Shown piece after piece: positions 1-7,424 of a stretch of 24,126 bases of DNA. The position numbers and the translations under genes are program-made. The notes below the pieces were generated by a model that was not told the origin of the DNA, searched no databases, and was given only the letters and a program-made list of their open reading frames with translations. Origin of the DNA: Andeanibacterium sp035497315 (lineage in GTDB: Bacteria; Pseudomonadota; Alphaproteobacteria; Sphingomonadales; Sphingomonadaceae); the NCBI GenBank assembly GCA_035497315.1, contig DATJDU010000059.1, positions 1 to 24,126 of the forward strand, given 5' to 3'. How positions within the stretch are numbered: the first letter of the stretch is position 1; each line of letters starts with the position of its first letter.

Positions 1-369
1 TATGCCGGGGTGCGGCTGATCGCGGCTTCGGCGCGGCTGGGCAAATCGGTCACCGAATTGCGCTCTGCCATGCCGGCCATGATCAATACGCCCGAACTGC
101 GCTTCCAGGTGGACGAGAGCCGCAAATTCGCCGCGATCGACGAAGTGAAGCAGCGCCTTTCGGATAGCGGCGCCGATGTCGATGCGACCGACGGCGTGCG
201 CGTGTCCACCCCGGATGGCTGGTGGCTGCTGCGCGCCTCCAACACGCAGGATGTGCTGGTCGCCCGCGCCGAAAGCGGCAGCGAGGAAGGCCTTGCCCGG
301 CTGGTCGCCCAGATCGACGAGCAGCTTACCCTCTCGGGCCTGGAACGCGGCCCGCAGGCCGGCCACTGA
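1..369 (+). CDS. Phosphomannomutase/phosphoglucomutase, C-terminal fragment (5' truncated by the window)
   Basis: The reading frame is open from base 1 and stops at TGA 367-369, giving about 122 residues of a longer protein. The stretch GVRV-TPDGWWLLRASNTQ is the phosphate-binding loop region of domain 4 in the alpha-D-phosphohexomutase superfamily, the bacterial PMM/PGM (AlgC/PgmG-like) branch. These enzymes interconvert hexose 6-phosphates and 1-phosphates to supply sugar nucleotides for exopolysaccharide and LPS. The catalytic serine and metal-binding domains lie upstream of the window and cannot be checked. An internal GTG at position 10 is an ordinary valine codon, not a start. The next gene converges from the other strand five bases later. 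Family assignment is good; the exact substrate preference and symbol are not decidable from this piece. Confidence 0.85.
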   Translation, partial: YAGVRLIAASARLGKSVTELRSAMPAMINTPELRFQVDESRKFAAIDEVKQRLSDSGADVDATDGVRVSTPDGWWLLRASNTQDVLVARAESGSEEGLARLVAQIDEQLTLSGLERGPQAGH

Positions 370-374
370 GCGCC

Positions 375-1640
375 CTAGCGGATCACCAGCCACGCCAGCA
401 CGGTGGCCGCCCCGCTGGCGAACAGCGGCAGGGCGCCGAGCTTGCCGTTGCGCCACCCGGCGATTCCGATCGCCACCGCGCCCTTGAACAATGTGTTGAG
501 CGTCACCGGGATCGCCAGCACCGTGCCCGCCGTAAGCGGATCGAGCGTACCTGACGGAAGATTGCCCATGGTGATGATCGCGGAATCGACATCCACCGTG
601 CCCGATACGGCCAGAACCAGCGCCAGCCCCTTGTCGCCGAAGGTCTCCAGCACCCAATGGGCAACGATGGTCAGCCCCATCACCAGCACGGTGAGCAGCA
701 GCGCAGGGCCAAGGTCGAAGGGGTTGCGCACGCCTGCCTCGCTCGCCTGCTGCGGCTCGTCGCGCGCGGCCGTGCGGATCGCCCATGTGGTTGCGGCCAG
801 GCTCACCAGCGCGCCGGGTGCGATCAGCATGGCGAGGTGAGGCAGGGCGAAGGGCGCCAGTACGCCTACCAGCACTGCCACGCGCAGATACATCACCACC
901 GATGCGGCGCTGATCGCGGCTGAAAGGATCGCCGGGCTCGCCTCGCCCTCGCGCATGCGCTTGGCCATGCCCGCCGTCACCGCAGTGGAGGAAACCACTG
1001 CCCCCGCCGCCGCCGTGGCAATATGCCCGCGCGATGCGCCCAGCCATTTGGCCGCGAAATAGCCGCAGAAGGAAAAGCCCGAGACCATCACCACCACGGC
1101 CCACAACTGGCGCGGGTTCCAGGCGTGATAGGGGCCGAAACCGCGATCGGGCAGTATCGGCAGGATCACCATGGCGATCACCGCGAAGCGCGCGATCGCC
1201 AGCACTTCCTTTTCTTCAAGATGGTTTATCCATCGGTGCAGGCTGCCGCGCATGGCAAGCAGCAGAACCATGGCGACCACAATGGTGGTGCCCAGCAATC
1301 GCTCGCCCATCGCCACCACAAAGCCGCTGGCTGTGGTGATCAGCCCCACCATGCTGGCCGTGCCGCTCAATTGCGTTCCGTTGCTCGACCGGCGATAGCC
1401 GACCACCACCAGCGCGGAGGCTGCCGCCAGCAGGATCAGTGCCGGGCCTTCCGCATGGGTGTAGAGCACGCCCGCAAGGCCTCCGGCCAGCCCCAGCAGG
1501 CCATAGGTGCGGATGCCGGCAAAGCGGGCCCCGTCGGGCAGGTTGCGCAGGCTCCAGCCGCGCTGGATACCCACCAGCAGGCCAAGCGCCAGCGCCAGCC
1601 CCACCCCGATGAAATGGGAGATATCCAGACTGCCCGTCAT
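375..1640 (-). CDS. MgtC/SapB-family integral membrane protein with DUF4010 domain
   Basis: A protein of about 421 residues, almost entirely hydrophobic, with roughly ten to twelve predicted membrane segments. The N-terminal part (GLALALGLLVGIQRGW, then FAGIRTYGLLGLAGGLAG) carries the glycine-rich signature of the MgtC/SapB domain. The C-terminal half (SRGHIATAAAGAVVSSTAVT, then VSGTVDVDSAIITMG) matches the DUF4010 domain usually fused to it. Such proteins are inner-membrane proteins of unclear transport function; some MgtC relatives help growth at low magnesium. I chose the ATG at 1640 because the protein then begins just before the first membrane segment. An in-frame ATG at 1691 would add 17 polar residues, and neither start has a good Shine-Dalgarno sequence. 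It converges on the phosphomutase gene with a five-base gap and no visible terminator between them. Confidence 0.82.
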   Translation of the reverse strand: MTGSLDISHFIGVGLALALGLLVGIQRGWSLRNLPDGARFAGIRTYGLLGLAGGLAGVLYTHAEGPALILLAAASALVVVGYRRSSNGTQLSGTASMVGLITTASGFVVAMGERLLGTTIVVAMVLLLAMRGSLHRWINHLEEKEVLAIARFAVIAMVILPILPDRGFGPYHAWNPRQLWAVVVMVSGFSFCGYFAAKWLGASRGHIATAAAGAVVSSTAVTAGMAKRMREGEASPAILSAAISAASVVMYLRVAVLVGVLAPFALPHLAMLIAPGALVSLAATTWAIRTAARDEPQQASEAGVRNPFDLGPALLLTVLVMGLTIVAHWVLETFGDKGLALVLAVSGTVDVDSAIITMGNLPSGTLDPLTAGTVLAIPVTLNTLFKGAVAIGIAGWRNGKLGALPLFASGAATVLAWLVIR

Positions 1641-1893
1641 GGCGTGCCGTGTGCCTGCATTCTTCCCGACCCATCGGACAGGCCGCGCCATTGGGCAAGT
1701 ATCATTCGCAGGCCCGCTCGGCGCGGCGCGCGGCGCTTTCCTATGCTGCGCTTTTGTGCTCCAAATGTTCCCATGCGCCGTCCGCCTGCCATCCCCGCTT
1801 CCCGCCTGCGCCGTGTCATGAAAGCCGCCCTGCGGGGAGGGCGGAGCTTTACCAGTCGTACCGTGTCAACTTCGGCGCGAAAGCCTGGCTGCG

Positions 1894-4389
1894 ATGGCTG
1901 ACGCAATGCTGCCAGCGGAGATAGAATCCTGGTTCACCCAGCGCGGCTGGCGTGTGCGCGATCACCAGCGGGCCATGTATCGCGCGGCCCGCAGCGGCAA
2001 ACATGCCCTGCTGGTGGCCGATACGGGCGCTGGCAAGACATTGGCGGGCTTCCTGCCCACCCTGGCCGATTTCGCGCCTTCCGCGCTGGCGGGGAGGGCT
2101 GTGCCGGAAGGGCTGCACACGCTCTATGTCTCGCCGCTCAAGGCACTGGCGCATGATGTGCAGCGCAACCTGCTGACGCCGGTGGAGGAAATGGGCCTGC
2201 CGCTGCGGATCGAGACGCGCAGCGGGGATACGCCCACCGACCGCAAGAAGCGTCAGCGCAGCCGCCCGCCCCATGTGCTGCTGACAACGCCGGAATCGCT
2301 CTCGCTGCTGCTCAGCTATGAGGACAGTTTCGAGCTGTTCCGGACGCTGAAGCGTGTGGTGGTGGACGAGGTCCATGCCTTTGCCACCGGCAAGCGCGGC
2401 GATCTGCTGGCGTTGTGCCTTGGCCGGCTGCAGGCCATCGCGCCCGGGATGCAGCGCGTGGCGCTATCGGCCACTCTGGCGGACCCTGACGCCTTCAAGG
2501 GCTGGCTGGCGCCTTGGGGAGACCTCGACAGCGTCGAACTGGTGCAAGGCGAAAAGGGGGCGCCGCCCGAAGTCGAAATCCTGCTTCCGGAAGGGGAGCG
2601 CGTTCCGTGGGGCGGCCATGCGGCGGTGTGGGCCGTGCCGCAGCTGATCGATATCATCGCCCGCAACCGCACCACATTGGTGTTCACCAACACGCGCTTC
2701 CTGGCTGAATTCATCTTCCAGAAGCTGTGGGAGGCGAATGACGCGAACCTGCCCATTGGCATTCATCACGGTTCGTTGTCGAAAGAGGCGCGGCGCAAGG
2801 TGGAAGGGGCCATGGCGCGGGGCGAACTGCGCGCGCTGGTCTGCACCGCCAGCCTCGATCTGGGGGTGGATTGGGGCGATGTGGATTGCGTGATCCAGAT
2901 GGGCGCGCCCAAGGGCTCCTCCCGCCTGTTGCAGCGCATCGGGCGGGCCAATCACCGGCTGGACCTTTCAAGCCGTGCGATTGTGGTGCCCGGCAACCGG
3001 TTTGAATTCCTGGAAGCGATGGCGGCCAAGGATGCGGTCGATCAAGGCCAGCGCGATGGTGATTCGTTCCGGCCCGGCGGGCTCGACGTGCTCGCCCAGC
3101 ATGTGATGGCCTGTGCCTGTGCGGCGCCCTTCGACGAAGGGGAATTGCTGCGCGAAGTGCGCTCTTGCGCTTCCTATGCCTGGCTGGAGGAAGAGGAATG
3201 GCGCCGGGTGCTGCATTTCGTGTCCACGGGCGGCTATGCGCTGGAGGCTTACGACAAATTCCGCCGGATTGTGCGCGATCCTTCGGGTGTGTGGCGGCTG
3301 ACCCACCCCGAACACGCCCAGCGCCACCGGATGAACGCCGGGATTATCGTCGATGCCGAAATGCTCGACGTGCGGTTTCGCAACGGGCGTTCGCTCGGCC
3401 GGGTGGAGGAATATTTCGCCTCCGGCCTCTCGCCGGGCGACAGTTTCACTTTTGCCGGCATGGCTCTGGAGGTGGAGCAGCTCAAGGATATGGAACTGAT
3501 CGTGCGCGCTGCGAAGAAGGCTGCGGCGATTCCTTCCTATATGGGCCAGCGGATGCCGCTCACCACTCATCTGGCGGGGCGGGTGCAGGCGATGCTGAGT
3601 GACCGGGCCGGCTGGGCCCGTTTCCCCGACGATGTGCGCGAATGGCTGGAAATGCAGGACTGGCGCAGCGAAATGCCGGGGCCGGGCAAACTGCTGGTGG
3701 AAAGCTTCCCGCATGAGAAGCTGCATTATTCGGTTTATTATACATTCGAAGGGTGGAACGCGAACCAGTCGCTGGGGATGCTGATCACCCGGCGGATGGA
3801 GGAACGCGGGCTGCAACCGGGTGGTTTCGTGGCGAATGATTATTCACTGGGCGTGTGGGGCCTCAAGCCGGTGCGTGATCCCGCGCCGCTGCTTTCGCCC
3901 GATATCCTGGCCCATGAATTCGTGGACTGGGTGCAGGAATCCTATCTCCTGCGCCGGGCCTTTCGCGAAGTGGCGGTGATTTCGGGCCTGGTGGAACGGC
4001 AGCATCCGGGCAAGCGCAAGACGGGCAAGCAGGTCACTTTCTCGACCGACCTGATCTATGATGTGCTGCGCAAATATGAGCCGGATCATGTGCTGATCCA
4101 GGCCGCCTGGGCCGATGCACGGACGCGGCTGACCGATGTGGGGCGGCTGGCCGGCGTACTCGAACGGGCGTCGGGCGAACTGGTCCATGTCGAGCTTGAC
4201 CGGGTGAGCCCGCTGGCAGTGCCGGTGATGGTGATGATCGGCCGCGAAAGCCTGCCGCAAGGCTCGGTGGACGATGCCCTGCTGATGGAGGCGGAGCATC
4301 TGGCCGATGCGGCGATGCGAGGGGATGAAGCGGATCGTGAGGAGCGGCCGGGCGATCCCCACGATCCGGATGAGCCTGGGCTGGTCTGA
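1894..4389 (+). CDS. Ligase-associated DNA damage response DEXH-box helicase (Lhr-Core type)
   Basis: An 831-residue superfamily 2 helicase. Visible motifs: Walker A ADTGAGKT (residues 42-49), motif Ia YVSPLKALAHD, Ib TTPESL, motif II VDEVHAF (157-163), motif III ALSAT (190-194), motif IV LVFTNTR (262-268), motif V around LDLGVDWGD and motif VI QRIGRANH (347-354). The rest holds the winged-helix and DUF4942-like Lhr C-terminal parts. The length matches the Lhr-Core branch called ligase-associated DEXH helicase (about 800-840 residues), not full-length Lhr (about 1500). In many bacteria this gene sits with an ATP-dependent DNA ligase, an exonuclease and the PdeM phosphoesterase; none of those is next to it here. 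It is presumed to act as an ATP-driven 3'-5' translocase in DNA repair. The ATG at 1894 has only a weak ribosome-binding site; an ATG at 1906 is an alternative. Confidence 0.9.
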   Translation: MADAMLPAEIESWFTQRGWRVRDHQRAMYRAARSGKHALLVADTGAGKTLAGFLPTLADFAPSALAGRAVPEGLHTLYVSPLKALAHDVQRNLLTPVEEMGLPLRIETRSGDTPTDRKKRQRSRPPHVLLTTPESLSLLLSYEDSFELFRTLKRVVVDEVHAFATGKRGDLLALCLGRLQAIAPGMQRVALSATLADPDAFKGWLAPWGDLDSVELVQGEKGAPPEVEILLPEGERVPWGGHAAVWAVPQLIDIIARNRTTLVFTNTRFLAEFIFQKLWEANDANLPIGIHHGSLSKEARRKVEGAMARGELRALVCTASLDLGVDWGDVDCVIQMGAPKGSSRLLQRIGRANHRLDLSSRAIVVPGNRFEFLEAMAAKDAVDQGQRDGDSFRPGGLDVLAQHVMACACAAPFDEGELLREVRSCASYAWLEEEEWRRVLHFVSTGGYALEAYDKFRRIVRDPSGVWRLTHPEHAQRHRMNAGIIVDAEMLDVRFRNGRSLGRVEEYFASGLSPGDSFTFAGMALEVEQLKDMELIVRAAKKAAAIPSYMGQRMPLTTHLAGRVQAMLSDRAGWARFPDDVREWLEMQDWRSEMPGPGKLLVESFPHEKLHYSVYYTFEGWNANQSLGMLITRRMEERGLQPGGFVANDYSLGVWGLKPVRDPAPLLSPDILAHEFVDWVQESYLLRRAFREVAVISGLVERQHPGKRKTGKQVTFSTDLIYDVLRKYEPDHVLIQAAWADARTRLTDVGRLAGVLERASGELVHVELDRVSPLAVPVMVMIGRESLPQGSVDDALLMEAEHLADAAMRGDEADREERPGDPHDPDEPGLV

Positions 4390-4406
4390 TCCGCCGGAGC
4401 CGGGAT

Positions 4407-4844
4407 TCAGTCCTGCTTCTCGAAACTGCGATAGCGATCATTGCCGACAAAGCCGAATCTGGTCGCGCCGGATGCCTTGATGTCGTTCAGAACCTTGGCA
4501 GCGATATCGTAGCCGGCGGCGGCTTCGGGTTCATATTGCAGCTCGGGCTGCGGTCGCAGCGCATTGGCGGCCTGCAGGCTGGCGCGCAGGCCGGCCCGGT
4601 CGGTTTCGGCGCCGTTCCACAATATGGCTCCTTCGGAAGTGAGGCTTATCTTGTTCACCAGCGGATTGGGCTGGAGGACCACCCCTTTATCATCCGGTAG
4701 CGGCAGATCGACGGCGACCGAGTTGGTGGCCACCGGAATTGTGAAAATCAGCATGACGAGCAGCACTAGCATCACGTCGATCAGCGGCGTGGTGTTCATT
4801 TCACCGAGGGGCATCGCCCCGTTTCTCGTTGTTGCAAAAGCCAT
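4407..4844 (-). CDS. exbD: ExbD/TolR-family biopolymer transport protein (third copy)
   Basis: A 145-residue protein with the standard ExbD plan: a short cytoplasmic N-terminus, the signature GEMNTTPLIDVMLVLLVMLI with the proton-relay aspartate at residue 23 inside the single membrane helix, and a periplasmic domain of about 100 residues. It is clearly a paralogue of the exbD at 7898-8356: both end with a near-identical KA-FGFVGND-YR-F block and share NTTPLIDVMLVLL. The ATG at 4844 is preferred over an in-frame GTG at 4850 because the GGGAGA ribosome-binding site lies at normal spacing only for the ATG. It has its own candidate promoter and stands alone, separated from the tonB-exbB-exbD-exbD operon by the IS1595-type element. 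It converges on the helicase gene with a 17-base gap. It is expected to work with an ExbB made elsewhere. Confidence 0.9.
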   Translation of the reverse strand: MAFATTRNGAMPLGEMNTTPLIDVMLVLLVMLIFTIPVATNSVAVDLPLPDDKGVVLQPNPLVNKISLTSEGAILWNGAETDRAGLRASLQAANALRPQPELQYEPEAAAGYDIAAKVLNDIKASGATRFGFVGNDRYRSFEKQD

Positions 4845-4878
4845 CTGCACTTCTCCCGTGTCAGCATGAACTAAGGAG

Positions 4879-4906
4879 AGGATATACTATCACATTAAAT
4901 TCGCAA
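4879..4906 (-). promoter_or_regulatory. Candidate promoter of the solitary exbD
   Basis: On the minus strand TTGCGA (4906-4901) and TATCCT (4884-4879) are separated by 16 bases, about 35 bases upstream of the exbD start at 4844. The spacing matches the other candidate promoters in the window. This is pattern recognition by eye only. It implies that this exbD does not need read-through from the tonB operon. Confidence 0.35.
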
Positions 4907-5024
4907 TAGGGCCGAATGGCAAGCGGGAGTGGTCTGCACGGGCGATGAGGAGGAAGGCAAACGCGCTGCGAGATGGGTGTGCCTCGCCCTGTTGTCTGCG
5001 GCCCCTTGTCTGCGGATTGCGGGC

Positions 5025-5032
5025 AAAGAAAA
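5025..5032. repeat. Target site duplication, left copy (AAAGAAAA)
   Basis: AAAGAAAA lies directly outside the left inverted repeat and is repeated without mismatch outside the right one (7836-7843). Eight bases is the duplication length described for IS1595-family transposition. Confidence 0.9.
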
Positions 5033-5056
5033 GGCGATTATATACCTTGCAAACAC
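5033..5056 (+). repeat. Left terminal inverted repeat of the IS1595-family element
   Basis: The repeat starts GGCGATTATATA and ends TTGCAAACAC. It matches the reverse complement of 7812-7835 at 22 of 24 positions. The two differences are A/G at position 8 and C/G at position 13. Confidence 0.92.
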
Positions 5057-5098
5057 ACCCCAATTGAGGCATAGACTGTCTCAACAGGAGTTATTCGC

Positions 5099-6034
5099 AT
5101 GTCTGCCCTTTCCCGCCCCGAGTTCCACAGCGAAGAAGCGGCCTTTGCCCATCTGGAAAAGATCGTGTGGGCTGGCGAGTGCGCTTGCCCTCACTGTGGC
5201 GGAACGGATCGCATCACGAAGGTGAAGGCGAACCCGGCGAAGCGTATCCGCGTAGGCCTGTGGCGCTGTGGCGACTGCAAGAAGCAGTTCACCGTCAAGA
5301 TCGGCACCGTGTTCGAGCATATGCGCCTTCCGCTCCACAAGGCATTGCAGGCGGTCTATCTCATGACGAGCAGCAAGAAGGGCGTTTCGGCTCACCAGCT
5401 ACACCGCACTCTGGAAATCACCTACAAGTCTGCGTGGTTTCTCTGCCATCGTATTCGCGAAGCCATGCGCGACGGCGACCTTTCCGCGTTCGGTGGAAAC
5501 GGCGGCATCGTTGAAGTGGACGAGACCTTTATTGGCAACCTCAAGGGCGTCGAAAAGAAGCGCGCGTTCCATCACAAAATGAAGGTGCTTGCACTGATTG
5601 ACCGCGACAGCGGTAAGGCCCGCACTATGGTTGTCGATAACGTGAAGGCTGAGACCCTCATGCCTATCGTGATTGCCAACGTCTCCCGCGAAGCCAAGAT
5701 CATGACGGACGAGCACAGCGGCTATCGTGATGCTGGCAAGTTCTTTGCTGCCCACGGCACGACCAGCCATGGTCGCGGCGAGTATGTGAACCTTGAGGAT
5801 CGCAGCATCCACAGCAACACCGTCGAGGGCTATTTCAGCATCTTCAAGCGCGGCATGAAGGGCATCTACCAACACTGCGGTGAGCAGCATCTCCACCGCT
5901 ATTTGGCCGAATTCGAGTTCCGCTATAACAACCGGGCCGCGCTCGGCTGCAATGACAGCGACCGCTCAGAAGCGGCTATCAAAGGCATCGTTGGCAAGCG
6001 CCTTACTTACGCAAGGCCTGACTGCCTCGCCTAA
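5099..6034 (+). CDS. IS1595-family (ISXO2-like) DDE transposase
   Basis: A 311-residue, apparently intact transposase. Near the N-terminus is a zinc-ribbon DNA-binding element (C30-x2-C33 and WRC57GDC60). The ISXO2-like catalytic domain follows, with acidic residues visible at D141 (EVDETFIG), D204 (TDEHSGY) and E243 (HSNTVEGYFS), and the family-typical continuation FKRGMKGIYQHC. The length is usual for the family. The ATG is preceded by AGGAG eight bases upstream (5086-5090), and the gene begins 42 bp inside the left inverted repeat. It catalyses cut-and-paste or copy-out movement of the element by acting on the terminal repeats. No frameshift or missing catalytic residue is seen, so it may be active. 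Confidence 0.95.
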   Translation: MSALSRPEFHSEEAAFAHLEKIVWAGECACPHCGGTDRITKVKANPAKRIRVGLWRCGDCKKQFTVKIGTVFEHMRLPLHKALQAVYLMTSSKKGVSAHQLHRTLEITYKSAWFLCHRIREAMRDGDLSAFGGNGGIVEVDETFIGNLKGVEKKRAFHHKMKVLALIDRDSGKARTMVVDNVKAETLMPIVIANVSREAKIMTDEHSGYRDAGKFFAAHGTTSHGRGEYVNLEDRSIHSNTVEGYFSIFKRGMKGIYQHCGEQHLHRYLAEFEFRYNNRAALGCNDSDRSEAAIKGIVGKRLTYARPDCLA

Positions 6035-6044
6035 AGGAGAGAAG

Positions 6045-6107
6045 GTGGATAAGCAGCGGAACCGCTCCCGCTGGCATGGAAAATCGCGGAGGACGAAGCG
6101 ACCCTAA
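6045..6107 (+). CDS. Possible 20-residue basic micro-ORF behind the transposase
   Basis: GTG 6045 opens a frame ending at TAA 6105-6107. The product is short and very basic, dominated by Arg and Lys (for example WHGKSRRTKRP). A strong ribosome-binding sequence, AAAGGAGA, overlaps the transposase stop codon (TAAAGGAGA) at the right distance from the GTG, which suggests translational coupling to the transposase. It could be a peptide expressed with the transposase, perhaps a nucleic-acid-binding accessory. Equally the Shine-Dalgarno-like sequence may be a coincidence. The same frame is open upstream within the transposase gene (ATG at 5880), but a 75-residue overlapping version has no ribosome-binding support. 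No known family was recognised. Confidence 0.3.
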   Translation: MDKQRNRSRWHGKSRRTKRP

Positions 6108-6841
6108 TGGCGGGTCGATCGCTCCTCCCCGATCACCGCTTTCAGAGCCTTGAAGGGGACCAATTCCGCTACTTGGCGTAACAAGGCCGCGTCGTCTTGC
6201 TCTGGGCGGCGGGCGAACACCGACAGCCTACGATTGCTATCATCCGACAGGTCCGAGAACGCTGTATAGGTCGAGGCAATCGAGTTATGATGGGGGGACA
6301 CAGCCCTAATCAGAATTGGCTGCTCGTATGTTAACGCATAGTCAAATGACCATACCTTACCACTCCGCCCGCGTTGCTCATATTGACGCGCTAGATACTT
6401 GGGCGCGACGGTCTTTTCCAACTCTGCGCCAATCTGTTCAATCAGGCTCTTTTGACGACCACGACCGGCGTGCTCTACCGCTACCGCAGCCGCATGTGCA
6501 GCGCCATTGGCGACGGCTGCAACTACATTCGGTATCCACTCCTTAGCCGGAGCGAGAGCAAACAGTTCGTCCAGAGCAAGGTCAAGAGAGAAACGGCTCC
6601 GAGCGGCCTTCAAGCCAGTTTCAACCGCCCATGCGTCCCGTCCATGGAACAACGCGCATTGCGCTGCTTCGCCCCCGTCCGAGATGCGGAATTGGTCCCC
6701 CCACATTCCAACATGAACGTAGACTGGAGCCGCGCTCGGGTAGAGGCACTGCGTGACGATTTTCGTGCCGAATGGCGACGGCTCGCAGTGGCGGCGAGCA
6801 TCGATCATTTCCATAAGCTCGTTGCAGCCTAGAATGCTCAT
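6104..6841 (-). CDS. IS passenger gene: DUF1828-like protein of unknown function
   Basis: A protein of about 245 residues. Its N-terminal 100 residues (ITQCLYP-like block, then VYVHVGMWGDQFRISDGGEA, then an Arg-rich helix and a hydrophobic helix with VVAAVANGAAHAA) follow the pattern of DUF1828 domains: a strand pair carrying DGG, followed by helices. The remaining 140 residues (charged helix KSLIEQIGAELEKTVAPKYL, then a mixed alpha/beta part with KVWSFDYALTY) are not recognised. The ATG at 6841 overlaps the stop codon of the upstream minus-strand gene by one base; a GTG at 6844 is an alternative start. It is therefore probably translated by coupling as the second gene of a two-gene operon. 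The family match is by eye and tentative. DUF1828 proteins have no established activity. Confidence 0.7.
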   Translation of the reverse strand: MSILGCNELMEMIDARRHCEPSPFGTKIVTQCLYPSAAPVYVHVGMWGDQFRISDGGEAAQCALFHGRDAWAVETGLKAARSRFSLDLALDELFALAPAKEWIPNVVAAVANGAAHAAAVAVEHAGRGRQKSLIEQIGAELEKTVAPKYLARQYEQRGRSGKVWSFDYALTYEQPILIRAVSPHHNSIASTYTAFSDLSDDSNRRLSVFARRPEQDDAALLRQVAELVPFKALKAVIGEERSTRH

Positions 6842-7341
6842 CACACGATCTCGAACTCGGGCAAATCGATGTCTCGTTGACCCGCATCGATCTGGATATT
6901 CAGATCGCTAGCGACCCAATGAAGAGCGTCAATTAGCCCCATTACAACACCTTCCGTTGGTCGGCGCAGAGGCAGCTGGCCGAACCCCGCTGACCTTACA
7001 TACTCTTGATTCTCAGGCCAACCGTGAATGTGAGGCCCACACACGTTATGAGGCAGGCCTATCCGCCAGGCCGTATGCCAATTGTCTTTACATTCTGTCT
7101 GCGGCGCTATGCAAAGGCGGTAGATAAGGCGTTGCCGATGAGTGCAGACAATAGAAGCGTGACGGCCATCCCGATTGTAGGTGAAGCAGAGTTCCCCGCT
7201 CTCAAGCCCATTAATGTCTGCCACGCCCCAACGGGTCTGAAACTGCCTACGGAACTGTTTCTCCCATTGCGGAAGAAAGCCTACGACCGTTTTATGGCCT
7301 TCGACCCAATCGTCGATCTCTTGGCAGTCCAAGTCATTCAT
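6841..7341 (-). CDS. IS passenger gene: unrecognised protein with PHIHGW motif, paired with the DUF1828-like gene
   Basis: A protein of about 166 residues, assuming the ATG at 7341 (product starts MNDLDCQEIDDWVEGHK). The GTG at 7446 would run across the divergent gene and is rejected. Features seen: an acidic/aromatic N-terminus (VVGFLPQWEKQFRRQF), a beta-rich middle (GELCFTYNRDGRHASIVCTH, then RLIYRLCIAPQTECKDNWHT) and a striking GPHIHGWPENQEYVRSAGFG segment with two histidines, followed by a C-terminal helix. The clustered His, Cys and Asn residues could bind metal or form an active site, but I recognise no family. Its TGA overlaps the ATG of the DUF1828-like gene, so the two form one unit. 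No clear Shine-Dalgarno sequence precedes ATG 7341; the start is the least certain point. Confidence 0.65.
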   Translation of the reverse strand: MNDLDCQEIDDWVEGHKTVVGFLPQWEKQFRRQFQTRWGVADINGLESGELCFTYNRDGRHASIVCTHRQRLIYRLCIAPQTECKDNWHTAWRIGLPHNVCGPHIHGWPENQEYVRSAGFGQLPLRRPTEGVVMGLIDALHWVASDLNIQIDAGQRDIDLPEFEIV

Positions 7342-7371
7342 TGATGTACGGGTAAATTGGTCCCTGTGGGG

Positions 7372-7395
7372 AGTCGAGTCCGCCTCGACTTTTTT
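7372..7395 (+). terminator. Hairpin plus T-run in the divergent intergenic region of the IS cargo (terminator or operator)
   Basis: AGTCGAG (7372-7378) and CTCGACT (7384-7390) are perfect inverted arms around TCCGC, followed at once by TTTTT (7391-7395). As RNA on the plus strand this is a compact intrinsic terminator. As DNA it is a 7-5-7 palindrome in the 83-bp gap between the two divergent cargo gene pairs, a natural place for an operator. Sequence alone does not decide between the two roles. Confidence 0.5.
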
Positions 7396-7409
7396 AAGCA
7401 ATAGCTGCG

Positions 7410-7418
7410 TGGTATGGT
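7410..7418 (+). promoter_or_regulatory. Candidate extended -10 promoter for the small plus-strand cargo pair
   Basis: TGG followed by TATGGT (7413-7418) fits an extended -10 element. Transcription would begin about seven bases later, at or next to the ATG at 7425, which implies a leaderless message. In agreement, that ATG has no Shine-Dalgarno sequence. Visual call only. Confidence 0.3.
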
Positions 7419-7424
7419 GCTGCA

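Noticed and set aside
1023..1901. 292-codon plus-strand frame opposite the MgtC/DUF4010 gene
   Set aside because: The minus-strand product has recognisable domains and membrane segments; this one is a low-complexity His/Arg/Gln-rich shadow.
5880..6107. 75-codon frame overlapping the 3' end of the transposase
   Set aside because: The upstream part is an out-of-frame reading of the transposase and ATG 5880 has no ribosome-binding site. Only the last 20 codons, from GTG 6045, have start support.
6035..6120. Possible inner right end of a shorter IS directly after the transposase
   Set aside because: No sequence resembling the terminal repeat was seen there. The matching repeat and target duplication are found only at 7812-7843.
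6452..6832. 126-codon plus-strand frame inside the IS cargo
   Set aside because: Antisense to the DUF1828-like gene, which is longer, has a domain-like pattern and overlaps its upstream partner as in an operon.
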